DNA of 64,000 nucleotides from Hyphomicrobiales bacterium. Its GTDB lineage: Bacteria > Pseudomonadota > Alphaproteobacteria > Rhizobiales > Rhizobiaceae. The position numbers and the translations under genes were made by a program. The DNA lies in assembly GCA_900473045.1 (NCBI GenBank), contig UCKS01000026.1:21633-85632 (forward strand), read 5' to 3'. Below the pieces are notes generated by a model. The model did not search any database and had not been told where the DNA came from. It was given only the letters and a program-made list of their open reading frames with translations. Below are positions 9,411-17,575 of this stretch, one piece after another. How positions within the stretch are numbered: the stretch's first letter is position 1; every line of letters begins with the position of its first letter.

Positions 9411-9698
9411 TCAGGAATTGAAATGGCCGGGATTGTTCGACACCCGGATAGTTTTCGGCTCTTTGTCTTCACCCGCCGCTGCAGTCACAGGTGACTGACG
9501 TTGCGCCGCGTTGCGGCGGTCCCGGCCTTCCTTTGCCACCAGAAACAGCACGGCAATGAAATATCCAGCTTGCACCAGCACTGCGCAGACCAGCGTCTGC
9601 CAGACTGTCGTCCAGGCAGAGCCTGTCAGGATAAAGGTTACGATGGCAAAAACGCCAAGCGCTCCGATCATGCTGATGAAAACACGCGGTGCAAACAT
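9411..9698 (-). CDS. exoX: Exopolysaccharide production repressor ExoX
   Basis: A small inner-membrane protein of 95 residues with two hydrophobic helices, roughly 8-27 and 33-55, and a basic/hydrophilic C-terminal tail. Length, TLVCAVLVQAGYFIAVLFLVA and location opposite exoY match ExoX. ExoX lowers succinoglycan output post-translationally, and the ExoX-to-ExoY ratio matters; they are read from opposite sides of the same intergenic region. The ATG at 9698 has GAGGACG upstream; a TTG one codon earlier is possible. Confidence 0.88.
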   Translation of the reverse strand: MFAPRVFISMIGALGVFAIVTFILTGSAWTTVWQTLVCAVLVQAGYFIAVLFLVAKEGRDRRNAAQRQSPVTAAAGEDKEPKTIRVSNNPGHFNS

Positions 9699-10493
9699 CA
9701 AAACGTCCTCAATATTATGTCTTGGTTTGCAGACATCACTGAAAAATCCACCTTATCCTCTTAGGCGCTTATTAACATATCGGACATGCACTGCGGTTTC
9801 AATCGCGCATGGGTACTCTGTTCCATTACATTTACGTCATTTAACGTGCGAATTATTAGCCTGCATTTAAAATCATCTATCGATTGCGCAGCAACGAAAA
9901 GATTTTTTGTGGAATATAGCGCCAATTTCGCCGGATACCGCTGCGACAAGCGGCGAGAGCAGGTTTTGGCCACATTTGGAGATGTAGCGCCTTGCCAATG
10001 CAATCAGTGGGGGTAATCAGCTGTCCGTCTATCCTCTGGTGGTGGAGAACTCTCTTTTAATGATCAACTTTTGTTACAAAATTAGCGATATCTAATATGT
10101 TAAAGTGCAGTGCAAAAATAATGCTGCATCGCAATATTTTTTATATTGCAACAATAACTATTGTAGTTAATGGTGAAAATAAGAGATATTAAATATCGTT
10201 CCGAGAACGGCGACGTTTAAATATCGATTAGTTTTGGGGATTAACTGATATATCTTAAATGATGGTTCCATTTTTTCCGATTTTTAATTTGGTTCAATCG
10301 TCAATTTTTGGAATGAGAACGCAACAGTAGGGCGTGACATTATTTTGAACTTGGCCGCATTTGCCATGAACGGCTGCAATGGGGCGAAAGTTGCCTTTAA
10401 AAATCTAAATCTCCCTCTACACTCTCATCTGTAATTGATCCCAGTACCCGCTGGGAACCCGACCAATCGCCAACCCGAATGGAGTTTTCTCCC
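9699..10493. promoter_or_regulatory. Large A/T-rich exoX-exoY regulatory region
   Basis: Nearly 800 bases without a gene between divergent exoX and exoY. Much of 9820-10330 is clearly richer in A/T than the flanking coding DNA. It holds a perfect inverted repeat GCAATAT/ATATTGC (10131-10137 and 10143-10149, five-T loop) followed by the short palindrome CAATAACTATTG. In S. meliloti this interval is the main transcriptional control point of the exo cluster, with MucR among the regulators. Individual binding sites cannot be assigned by eye here. Confidence 0.65.
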
Positions 10494-11174
10494 ATGAAGT
10501 CTGCGACTCGATCGGCAAGTTCGCCGTATTTTACGACCATCGAATCCGGGGGACACCGGCCGATAGGGGGAATATCAAAGAGGGGTTTCGATATCTTCGC
10601 CGCGTCATTGGCGCTTATTGTCTTCAGCCCGCTGTTTCTGCTGCTAATGGCGATGGTGAAGTTTTCCGATGGCGGCAAGGTGTTTTATGGACACCGTCGC
10701 GTCGGTCATAATGGCCGCTTCTTCCATTGCCTCAAGTTCCGGACAATGGCGCCGGATGCCGACAAGATTTTGCAGGACCATCTGCATAAAAATCCCAAGG
10801 CCTATGAGGAATGGCAGGCAACCCGCAAGCTTCAGGACGATCCCCGTGTCACCGTGGTCGGCAATGTCCTGCGCAAATTGAGCCTTGATGAACTGCCGCA
10901 GCTGCTCAACATCATCCGCGGGGAAATGAGTGTCGTTGGCCCACGTCCCGTCGTGGAAGACGAACTCGAACTTTACGAGCATTCCGCCGTCTTCTATCTG
11001 AAGTCACGCCCCGGCCTGACAGGGCTCTGGCAGGTCAGCGGCCGCAATGACGTCTCCTATGCCGCCCGTATCGCCTTTGATACGCATTATGTGACCAACT
11101 GGTCGCTGTTCAACGATGTGGTCATCGTTGCCAAGACAATTCCTGCTGTCTGCCTGTCCCGGGGCAGTTACTGA
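10494..11174 (+). CDS. exoY: Undecaprenyl-phosphate galactose phosphotransferase ExoY
   Basis: The initiating enzyme of succinoglycan synthesis: with ExoF it transfers galactose-1-phosphate to the lipid carrier. It is a 226-residue bacterial sugar transferase. A hydrophobic anchor at about 37-60 is followed by [38 protein letters not shown] and VGPRP, the family signatures, ending with AVCLSRGSY. The ATG at 10494 has TGGAG upstream and gives [10 protein letters not shown], as in known ExoY proteins; an ATG five codons earlier is less likely. It starts the exoYFQ unit. Confidence 0.95.
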   Translation: MKSATRSASSPYFTTIESGGHRPIGGISKRGFDIFAASLALIVFSPLFLLLMAMVKFSDGGKVFYGHRRVGHNGRFFHCLKFRTMAPDADKILQDHLHKNPKAYEEWQATRKLQDDPRVTVVGNVLRKLSLDELPQLLNIIRGEMSVVGPRPVVEDELELYEHSAVFYLKSRPGLTGLWQVSGRNDVSYAARIAFDTHYVTNWSLFNDVVIVAKTIPAVCLSRGSY

Positions 11175-11249
11175 TCACAGTCATCAGCGCGAATACGCCG
11201 CTTCCGTCATAACGTCGGAATCGGCTTTGTTGTTAAGTAAGGAAGTTTC

Positions 11250-12524
11250 ATGAACAGAAGTCTTTGCAAGGGACTTCCAGCCCTCGGCCGCAAAGTCTGG
11301 GGTGCCGCGCGTCTTTCCGCGCTCGCCGTCGTCATCAGTGTCTCAGGCATTCATGTGGCGTTTGCTGGCGACTATACGCTGGGTGCCATGGACAAGCTGA
11401 GAATACGCGTCGCGGAATGGCAGACTGCGGAAGGAACTGTCCGTGACTGGTCTGCCATCAGCGGCGACTATACCATCGGCGCCTCTGGTGGCATTTCCCT
11501 GCCTTTCCTCGGCACGATGCCAGCGTCCGGCAAGACCACGTCGGAGATTTCCGAGGAATTGGGCCTGCAATTGCAAAAACTGTTCGGTCTGCCCGATCGC
11601 CCGTCCGCGTCCGTCGAGCTTGCTCAATACCGGCCGATCTACCTTGCCGGCGAGGTCCAGACGCCGGGTGAATATCCGTTTGCACCTGATATGACGGTTC
11701 TGAAAGCTGTCAGCCTGGGGGGCGGCCTGCGGCGTGCCGAAAACGGCCAACGTTTCGCGCGCGATTTCATCACCGCGCAGGGTGAATCGTCCGTGCGGGG
11801 CGCCGAGCGGAACCGGCTTCTGGTTCGCCGTGCACGATTGCAGGCCGAGATCGCCGAAAAGACCGACATTGCCATGCCAGCCGAGATGAAGGGCGTCGCA
11901 GATGCCGCAGGTCTTCTGGAGAGCGAAAAGGCGCTGATGGTCTCCCGGGACAAGCGGCAGAAGCTGCAGTTGATCGCGCTGGCCGAACTCAAATCGCTTC
12001 TGCAAAGCGAAATCGAAGCGCTCGGCAAGAAGTCGGTCACACAGACCCGGCAGCTGGAGCTTGTTGTCGAAGACAAGGGGCGCGTCGATGTTCTGGCGGA
12101 GAAGGGGTTGGCACTCAGCGCCCGCAAGCTGGCTGTCGAACAGCGGATCGCCGATCTCCAGGCGGCCCTGCTGGATATTGATACCGCTTCACTGAAGGCC
12201 AAGCAGGATGTCAGCAAGGCAAGCCAGGACGAAACCAACCTGCGCAATGACTGGGATGCGCAGCTTGCCCAGGAGCTTCAGAACACCGAAGCCGAGCTGG
12301 ATACGCTGTCCTTAAAGCTGATCACCAGCCGCGATCTGATGACGGAAGCGCTGGTTCAATCCGCCGATGCCTCGTTGACCCCGAAGCCGGGCAGAACCAT
12401 CGACATCAACTATTCCATCATCCGCCAGAAGGACGGAAAATCGACGACGATCGCGGCGGACGAAGGCACCCCCATTCAGCCCGGCGATGTCGTGAAGGTG
12501 CAGCCTGCGCTCAACACACAATGA
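11250..12524 (+). CDS. exoF: Polysaccharide export/biosynthesis protein ExoF (Wza-like)
   Basis: A 424-residue exported protein with a signal peptide ending near VAFAGDY (about residue 39). It has the polysaccharide export domain (DYTLGAMDKLRIRVAEW, then DYTIGASGGISLPFLG), a SLBB-like stretch (YRPIYLAGEVQTPGEYPF), and a long central coiled coil. ExoF is needed together with ExoY for addition of the first galactose and is thought to act in export. It follows exoY by 75 bases with AAGGAAG before the ATG. Confidence 0.92.
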   Translation: MNRSLCKGLPALGRKVWGAARLSALAVVISVSGIHVAFAGDYTLGAMDKLRIRVAEWQTAEGTVRDWSAISGDYTIGASGGISLPFLGTMPASGKTTSEISEELGLQLQKLFGLPDRPSASVELAQYRPIYLAGEVQTPGEYPFAPDMTVLKAVSLGGGLRRAENGQRFARDFITAQGESSVRGAERNRLLVRRARLQAEIAEKTDIAMPAEMKGVADAAGLLESEKALMVSRDKRQKLQLIALAELKSLLQSEIEALGKKSVTQTRQLELVVEDKGRVDVLAEKGLALSARKLAVEQRIADLQAALLDIDTASLKAKQDVSKASQDETNLRNDWDAQLAQELQNTEAELDTLSLKLITSRDLMTEALVQSADASLTPKPGRTIDINYSIIRQKDGKSTTIAADEGTPIQPGDVVKVQPALNTQ

Positions 12525-12534
12525 GGCCGTGAGG

Positions 12535-13839
12535 ATGAAGATCGCCAAGGCCAGTCTGGTGAAGCCGGGCGAAAACCTCCTCTACGGGGTTTTCGCCCTC
12601 ACTGTTTCCTATTTCGTCTTCGCCTATTCCGGGCGCTTCGGCCAGGTCTCGATCCTGCTCTATTACGCCGTCTGGCTGCCTCTGGTGCTCATCGACTATC
12701 GGCGGGCACTGGGAAACTACGTCAAATATGTCTGGATCTTTGCCTTCGCAGTTTTCGCGCTGCTCTCTGTCTTCTGGTCGGCAGCGCCGGGCACCACGAC
12801 AAGAGCGGGGATACAATATCTCTCCCATGTCATCTGCGCGCTGATTGCCATGCGGGCGCTGGATGTGAAGACGTTGACGCTGGGCTCGGTCACCGGAGCC
12901 GGCGTCGTGTTGCTTTATTCGCTGCTGTTCGGCGTTTATCATTTCGATCCGCTGGACGGGACGATCAGTTTCGTCGGTGCTTTCGATTCCAAGAACCAGC
13001 TCGGCTTCTATGCGTCGCTTGCCGTCTTCTTCTGTTTTTCCGCTGTGGTCCTGCTGAAGCAGCGCGGTCTCTGGCTTCCTGTCTGCGGGGTGATCGGGCT
13101 TCTTGCAGCCTATTGTCTGTATGCATCCCAGTCTGCGACCTCGGTTCTGACGACCGTTGCAGTCCTTGGGATTACCGTCGGTATGCAGGTATTTTCCCTG
13201 CTGCCGCCGAAAAGCCGCAAGCTGCTATTCATCGCTGCGACCATTTTCGGCACCATGGCTGTGATCGGGGCCATCTACGGTGGCGCGATCGACAGTGTTC
13301 TCGGCGCTTTCGGCAAGGATTCGACCCTCACCGGCCGGACGTATCTCTGGCAACAGGGCATCGAGGCCGCGCGCGCATCGCCGGTGATCGGTATCGGCTA
13401 TCAGGCTTACTGGGTGCAGGGTTTTTCCGAAGCGGAGCGGTTGTGGGAAGAGTTCTTCATCGGCTCCCGCGGCGGTTTTCATTTCCACAATACCTATATC
13501 GAAACGATGGTGGAAACCGGTGGGATTGGGCTGCTTCTGTTGACCACGCTGTTTCTTGCAGGCCTGTTCGGTCATCTCAAACGGGTGCTGGCCGAGAGAC
13601 GGGGTTTCGAACCGTTGGTGCTGTTCGGCATTTCCGCTTTGTTGTTCGTGCGCTCTTTCGCTGAAATCGACGTCATCTTCCCCTATCAGATCGGCTCGTT
13701 CCTGCTCTATATCGCCGCAGGAAAACTGACCATGCCGGCGCCGCAAGGTGATCCGGCGCGATCGCCGGCATTTACCGGAGACGCAGTGCAGTCGATGGCG
13801 CATCCGCTTGGAACCGGTAGTGCCTATCTATACAGGTAG
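12535..13839 (+). CDS. exoQ: Succinoglycan polymerase ExoQ (Wzy/O-antigen ligase-like)
   Basis: A polytopic inner-membrane protein of 434 residues with about 11 hydrophobic segments, matching ExoQ, which is needed for high-mass succinoglycan. A large periplasmic loop contains GRTYLWQQGIEAARASPVIG and HFHNTYIETMVETGGIG, the conserved Wzy_C/O-antigen ligase pattern with His residues. It follows exoF by about 10 bases; ATG at 12535 with TGAGG upstream is preferred to GTG at 12529. In S. meliloti exoZ follows exoQ; here the next gene is an unrelated convergent cyclase. Confidence 0.9.
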   Translation: MKIAKASLVKPGENLLYGVFALTVSYFVFAYSGRFGQVSILLYYAVWLPLVLIDYRRALGNYVKYVWIFAFAVFALLSVFWSAAPGTTTRAGIQYLSHVICALIAMRALDVKTLTLGSVTGAGVVLLYSLLFGVYHFDPLDGTISFVGAFDSKNQLGFYASLAVFFCFSAVVLLKQRGLWLPVCGVIGLLAAYCLYASQSATSVLTTVAVLGITVGMQVFSLLPPKSRKLLFIAATIFGTMAVIGAIYGGAIDSVLGAFGKDSTLTGRTYLWQQGIEAARASPVIGIGYQAYWVQGFSEAERLWEEFFIGSRGGFHFHNTYIETMVETGGIGLLLLTTLFLAGLFGHLKRVLAERRGFEPLVLFGISALLFVRSFAEIDVIFPYQIGSFLLYIAAGKLTMPAPQGDPARSPAFTGDAVQSMAHPLGTGSAYLYR

Positions 13840-13848
13840 GCAGGTCCT

Positions 13849-15069
13849 TCAGAAGGCAAAGACATCGATCGGTTCGCTCAGGCCCCGCAACAGGTGGGAT
13901 CCGACATTTTCCATCTTTGTTTCGCATCCGGCGATTTCCACGAATGCACGCGAGAGCAGCACAGGTCGCTTGAGTTCCTTGGTCAGGCTTTCGAGCCGGG
14001 AGGCGACATTGACGGTCGGGCCGATGACGGTGAAATCGAGGCGGCTGCGCGAGCCGATATTGCCGTACATCACGTCCCCGACATGCACGCCGATGCCGTA
14101 GCCGAGAGGCTTGTAGCCCTTTTTGACATTCTCCTCGTTCAGCGCCGTCATCGCGGTCTGCGCCTCGCGGATCGCCGCGAGAAGATCGCCGCAGGCACGG
14201 GTGTTGCTGAGCGGGAAAATTGCCAGCAGGCCGTCACCCATGAATTTGAGGATTTCGCCGCCATGCCGCTCGATCGGCTCGGCCATGGCATCGAAATAGC
14301 CGTTCAGCAGCTCGATGACATCGTCGCGCGGCCACATGTCGGAAATGCCGGTAAAGTCGCGCAGGTCGCAGATCAGGATGGCAGCGCCGACCGTAACCCC
14401 GCTGCCACGCGTCGTGGCGCCGGCAAGGATTTGTTCGCTGGCATGCGGGCCGACATAGGTTTCGAGCAGCGTCCGGGCGAGGCGGTTCTTCAACCGGATT
14501 TCGCTGACCAGCGCAAAGGCCGGCAGCAGCTCGGCCAGAGCCGCAATGTCGTCATCGCTGAAGCCGCCCGGCCTGTCGCTGCCAAAGGTGATGATGTGGT
14601 TTTTGCCCAATGTGTGCTTCAGCGGCCAGGCGATGTAATCGGTATGGCCCTCTATGCGCAGTTCGTCATAGAGCGGATAGGGTGGAGCGTTGGCGAAGGC
14701 TGCCGGTTCGAGGCGTTGGCGCACCTCGCTTGCTCCGTTGTGGAGGTCGTTGACCGGGCTGTTCCGGTAGCGGTCGCTATCCTCGATACCGAAACCGAAT
14801 GTCTGGATATCAGCCTCTTCCATGCCTCTCTGCCACAGGATCCGGGCGCCCAGCCATTGCGGGTGGAGGATACGGAAGTGCAACGTCCCGCGCGAGACCG
14901 GTATGCCGGCCTGATTGAGCCGGTTGCACATGTCGATGAAGATATTGTCGATGAAGCGATCGTCGCGCGTCTCGGTCATCAGCCATTCGATGATGCCGCT
15001 GCTGTCGCTTGGTGGCGCGTCTGCGCTTTCGCGACGTAGGCCGGAAGTGGCGTTGGATGGTACTTGCAT
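13849..15069 (-). CDS. Class III adenylate cyclase with N-terminal GAF-like sensor
   Basis: A soluble protein of about 406 residues. The C-terminal half is a class III nucleotide cyclase: ILICDLRDFTGIS and EILKFMGDGLLAIF carry the two metal-binding Asp residues and the adenine-selecting Lys; RLDFTVIGPTVNVASRLES carries the adenine-selecting Asp and the transition-state Asn and Arg. These predict cAMP rather than cGMP as product. The N-terminal half resembles the unclassified sensor of rhizobial CyaA-type proteins. ATG at 15069 with ACGGGGTG upstream is chosen over one nine codons earlier with no ribosome site. It converges on exoQ ten bases away. The ligand is unknown. Confidence 0.85.
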   Translation of the reverse strand: MQVPSNATSGLRRESADAPPSDSSGIIEWLMTETRDDRFIDNIFIDMCNRLNQAGIPVSRGTLHFRILHPQWLGARILWQRGMEEADIQTFGFGIEDSDRYRNSPVNDLHNGASEVRQRLEPAAFANAPPYPLYDELRIEGHTDYIAWPLKHTLGKNHIITFGSDRPGGFSDDDIAALAELLPAFALVSEIRLKNRLARTLLETYVGPHASEQILAGATTRGSGVTVGAAILICDLRDFTGISDMWPRDDVIELLNGYFDAMAEPIERHGGEILKFMGDGLLAIFPLSNTRACGDLLAAIREAQTAMTALNEENVKKGYKPLGYGIGVHVGDVMYGNIGSRSRLDFTVIGPTVNVASRLESLTKELKRPVLLSRAFVEIAGCETKMENVGSHLLRGLSEPIDVFAF

Positions 15070-15229
15070 GGATACACCCCGTCTTGGTCTCGGCATTCTG
15101 AGACGTACAATTAGTTACGGCGCGACGGGAATACCAGTGCGGGAAATGACCTAGTGTGCCTGGAACGGCTGGCCGTAGCGTTATGGCTTTGAACGCCTCG
15201 TCAGTCTGAATTCCCAACCGAACACAAGA

Positions 15230-15255
15230 ATGGCGCCGCCCGGGGGCGACGCCAT
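15230..15255 (-). terminator. Terminator hairpin downstream of glnII
   Basis: An inverted repeat with arms ATGGCGCCGCC (15230-15240) and GGCGACGCCAT (15245-15255), one mismatch and a four-base loop. Read on the minus strand it lies about 28 bases after the glnII stop and is followed by ATTCTTGTGTT, moderately T-rich. This fits an intrinsic terminator for glnII. Confidence 0.7.
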
Positions 15256-15283
15256 AAAGTGGTATCAGGAGAATGACAGACGC

Positions 15284-16324
15284 TTAGGCTGCGGCCGAAA
15301 CGCTGTCTGCAGTCGGGACTTCGGCAATCGTCTTGAGGATCTGCGAAGCAATCTGGTAGGGGCAGCCCTGCGAGTTCGGGCGGCGATCTTCCAGGTAACC
15401 CTTGTAGCCGTTGTTGGCGAAGGAGTGCGGAACGCGGATCGATGCGCCGCGGTCAGCAATACCGTAGCTGAACTTGTTCCACGGTGCCGTCTCGTGCTTG
15501 CCGGTCAGGCGCTTGTCGTTGTCCGGGCCATAGACGGCGATGTGGTCGAGAAGGTTCTTTTCGAAAGCCGCCATCAGCGCTTCGAAATAATCCTTGCCGC
15601 CGACTTCGCGCATGTACTTGGTCGAGAAGTTGGCGTGCATGCCCGAACCGTTCCAGTCGGTGTCGCCGAGCGGCTTGCAATGGAACTCGATGTCGATGCC
15701 GTACTTTTCCGTCAGGCGCTGCAGGAGGTAGCGGGCCATCCAGATTTCGTCGGCAGCGCGCTTCGAGCCCTTGCCGAAGATCTGGAATTCCCACTGGCCC
15801 TTGGCCACTTCGGCATTGATGCCTTCATGGTTGATGCCGGCGGCGAGGCAGAGATCGAGATGCTCTTCGACGATGGTGCGGGCGATGTCGCCAACGCTGG
15901 AATAGCCGACGCCGGTGTAGTACGGGCCCTGCGGAGCCGGGTAGCCGGTTTCCGGGAAGCCGAGGGGACGGCCGTTCTTGTAGAAGAAATATTCCTGCTC
16001 GAAGCCGAACCATGTGCCTTCGTCGTCAAGGATGGTCGCGCGGCTGTTGGAGGCATGCGGGGTGACGCCATCGGGCATCATCACTTCGCACATGACGAGC
16101 GCGCCGTTGGTGCGGGCCGGATCCGGATAGATCGCAACCGGCTTCAAAACGCAATCCGAGCTGCGGCCTTCGGCCTGCATCGTCGAGGAACCGTCGAAAC
16201 CCCAGAGCGGCAGCTGCTCAAGCGCCGGAAACGCGTCAAATTCCTTGACCTGTGTCTTACCGCGAAGGTTCGGGACCGGGGTATATCCGTCGAGCCAGAT
16301 ATACTCGAGCTTAAATTTCGTCAT
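15284..16324 (-). CDS. glnII: Glutamine synthetase II (GSII)
   Basis: The 346-residue eukaryotic-type glutamine synthetase, much shorter than GSI (about 470). It makes glutamine from glutamate, ammonia and ATP in the cytoplasm. Recognisable sites are LWGFDGSST, WFGFEQEYFF (metal Glu residues), GINAEVAKGQWEFQIF and NGSGMHANFST. The ATG at 16324 gives MTKFKLEYIW and has GAGAGG upstream; a longer frame to 16387 lacks support. A sigma-54 promoter lies upstream and gstI is divergent, so nitrogen control by NtrC is expected. It is followed by its own terminator. Confidence 0.97.
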   Translation of the reverse strand: MTKFKLEYIWLDGYTPVPNLRGKTQVKEFDAFPALEQLPLWGFDGSSTMQAEGRSSDCVLKPVAIYPDPARTNGALVMCEVMMPDGVTPHASNSRATILDDEGTWFGFEQEYFFYKNGRPLGFPETGYPAPQGPYYTGVGYSSVGDIARTIVEEHLDLCLAAGINHEGINAEVAKGQWEFQIFGKGSKRAADEIWMARYLLQRLTEKYGIDIEFHCKPLGDTDWNGSGMHANFSTKYMREVGGKDYFEALMAAFEKNLLDHIAVYGPDNDKRLTGKHETAPWNKFSYGIADRGASIRVPHSFANNGYKGYLEDRRPNSQGCPYQIASQILKTIAEVPTADSVSAAA

Positions 16325-16403
16325 TTCTAACCTCTCATGGGTTGATGATGCACAACATCTGGAAAGCCCATCACGCTGCGCCGCCAACGGCTGCCATCCT
16401 ATA

Positions 16404-16419
16404 TGCAGGTGGCATGCCA
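16404..16419 (-). promoter_or_regulatory. Sigma-54 promoter of glnII
   Basis: On the minus strand the sequence reads TGGCATGCCACCTGCA. This matches the -24/-12 consensus TGGCACG-N4-TTGCA at 14 of the conserved-position pattern's key bases apart from single T-for-C and C-for-T changes, with the invariant GG and GC ten bases apart. It ends about 80 bases upstream of the glnII ATG. Rhizobial glnII genes are known to be NtrC/sigma-54 dependent. I could not confidently place NtrC sites further upstream. Confidence 0.8.
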
Positions 16420-16691
16420 GTTTGAGGTGGATTTGGAGCGATAGGCCATTTTTCTTCCGAAAGGCGCAAAACAGAGGGGCGGTGCGGTGTGAGGCTGCGG
16501 CGGATGCGAAAAGTTGAAGTCACTGGGGAAGTTGAGCTTTTCGGTGCCGATTTGAGTCCTTTCGCGGCATTTCTCCACCGGTTTTCAATTGGGACGGCAG
16601 GGTTTGTTCAAAAAATGCGCAGAACTTGCGACAATTTGACTGGAGTGCACACGCACAAAATTTATCGCAAAAATCTCATGAAAGATGGGAT

Positions 16692-16744
16692 GCCTAAAAA
16701 ATGGCCTATTTTTTAGGCGGATTGATTTTTTTTTAATCAATCCG
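16692..16744. promoter_or_regulatory. Two adjacent A/T-rich hairpins in the glnII-gstI intergenic region
   Basis: Two tandem inverted repeats. The first has arms GCCTAAAAAA (16692-16701) and TTTTTTAGGC (16709-16718). The second has arms CGGATTGATT (16718-16727) and AATCAATCCG (16735-16744) around a run of T. They share one base. Read on plus, they lie about 25 bases upstream of the putative gstI promoter; read on minus, far upstream of the glnII promoter. They could be regulator-binding dyads or back-to-back terminator-like structures shielding the divergent promoters. No coding sequence was found in the rest of 16325-16819. Confidence 0.55.
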
Positions 16745-16768
16745 CGCAAATCGCGCCCAAGTCTGCTA

Positions 16769-16784
16769 TGGTCCTTTATAAGCA
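16769..16784 (+). promoter_or_regulatory. Weak sigma-54-like element upstream of gstI
   Basis: TGGTCCTTTATAAGCA keeps the invariant GG and GC with the correct ten-base spacing, but departs from consensus elsewhere. It lies 36 bases upstream of the gstI ATG. In R. leguminosarum gstI is nitrogen-regulated opposite to the sense needed for glnII translation, so a sigma-54 element here is plausible but weakly supported. Confidence 0.4.
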
Positions 16785-16819
16785 GTCCTGCTGAGGGCTG
16801 TGAAAAAGGAAAAGGCACT

Positions 16820-17011
16820 ATGGCAATGATGTCTCCGGCCGGTACGGCCAAGATTTTCGAATTCCCCGCCGGTGGGCGGAATTTGGGCGGCCGCCGCTTC
16901 GAGCAATCCGCCACGATCGCGGATATCCGCCCAAAGCAGGTCCTTACTGTCGATTACAGTAACTGGTACCACGACGAAGCCGTCCGTGAGGAACAGACGC
17001 CGAAATCCTGA
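16820..17011 (+). CDS. gstI: GstI, glnII translation inhibitor (DUF2735)
   Basis: A 63-residue protein, the exact length reported for Rhizobium GstI, divergent from glnII. GstI represses translation of glnII mRNA when nitrogen is ample. Visible features are the N-terminal AKIFEFPAGGR and central ADIRPKQVLTVDYSNWYHD; there is no signal peptide or membrane segment. The ATG is preceded by AAGGAAAAGG; the same frame is open 45 codons further upstream through the hairpin region, but that part is low-quality sequence and not coding-like. Identity rests on length, position and similarity. Confidence 0.9.
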   Translation: MAMMSPAGTAKIFEFPAGGRNLGGRRFEQSATIADIRPKQVLTVDYSNWYHDEAVREEQTPKS

Positions 17012-17470
17012 AGGGCGGCAGGCTGGCAAGTTCGATTGCCGCGCCTTTGTGGCGCTGACATTGCGCGTTGACTATTGTTCCGCGTCTGTGAAGTGGCTGG
17101 CTGATTGTCGCCACGAGACTGTTTCTTGAGCGATCATGTTTGCCGCGCATTTATAATGGATGCCGCCGCTTGCTCGTCTTTCATTCGATGGCTGACAAGA
17201 CGGTGATTTCGCGCCGATCAAGCGCTTTAGCATGCCGCTCGTGGTTAACAAATTTCATCAGATCCAACGATCAATAGGACGTTATTTTAACTTTTGAGGC
17301 GCAAATTTGAGCAGAATCGTTCGTCGGGTGCATCTAAATCGTTTGCGGGTGCGTTACTCGATAGGAGATTTGGCGCAATCGGCGGAATAGTCCTGCCGGG
17401 GCGGGCGAAGATCACCGCAGGCCGAAGCCAGACGGTTTCACCCGCTTCTGCGGATCAGAGGAGGCTCGAC
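17012..17470. other. Intergenic region with no recognised feature
   Basis: About 460 bases after gstI. Short open frames on both strands lack ribosome sites and family resemblance. I see no strong hairpin or repeat. The last 60 bases must include the promoter for the small ORF that follows. Confidence 0.4.
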
Positions 17471-17557
17471 ATGACCGATCATATCATGAAGACGCTCTTG
17501 AACATCATGGCTGCACTATCCTTCGGTGCCATCATGGTCCTGTTCGTCGTCCTGTAA
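17471..17557 (+). CDS. 28-residue single-pass membrane micropeptide (predicted)
   Basis: A 28-codon ORF with a near-perfect ribosome site, GAGGAGG, six bases before the ATG. The peptide has a polar N terminus (MTDHIMKTLL) followed by one strongly hydrophobic helix (AALSFGAIMVLFVVL) to the end. No family is recognised. The strength of the ribosome site and the amphipathic-to-hydrophobic layout argue for translation. It converges on the DUF930 gene 18 bases downstream. Confidence 0.55.
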   Translation: MTDHIMKTLLNIMAALSFGAIMVLFVVL

Positions 17558-17575
17558 CAGCAGCAGAAACGCTGC

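Noticed and set aside
15230..16330. Long open frame antisense to glnII
   Set aside because: It starts inside the glnII terminator and covers a fully intact glutamine synthetase gene; it is a shadow.
16692..16744. Hairpins considered as coding part of a longer GstI
   Set aside because: The frame is open to 16685, but the 63-residue form has its own ribosome site and equals the known GstI length.
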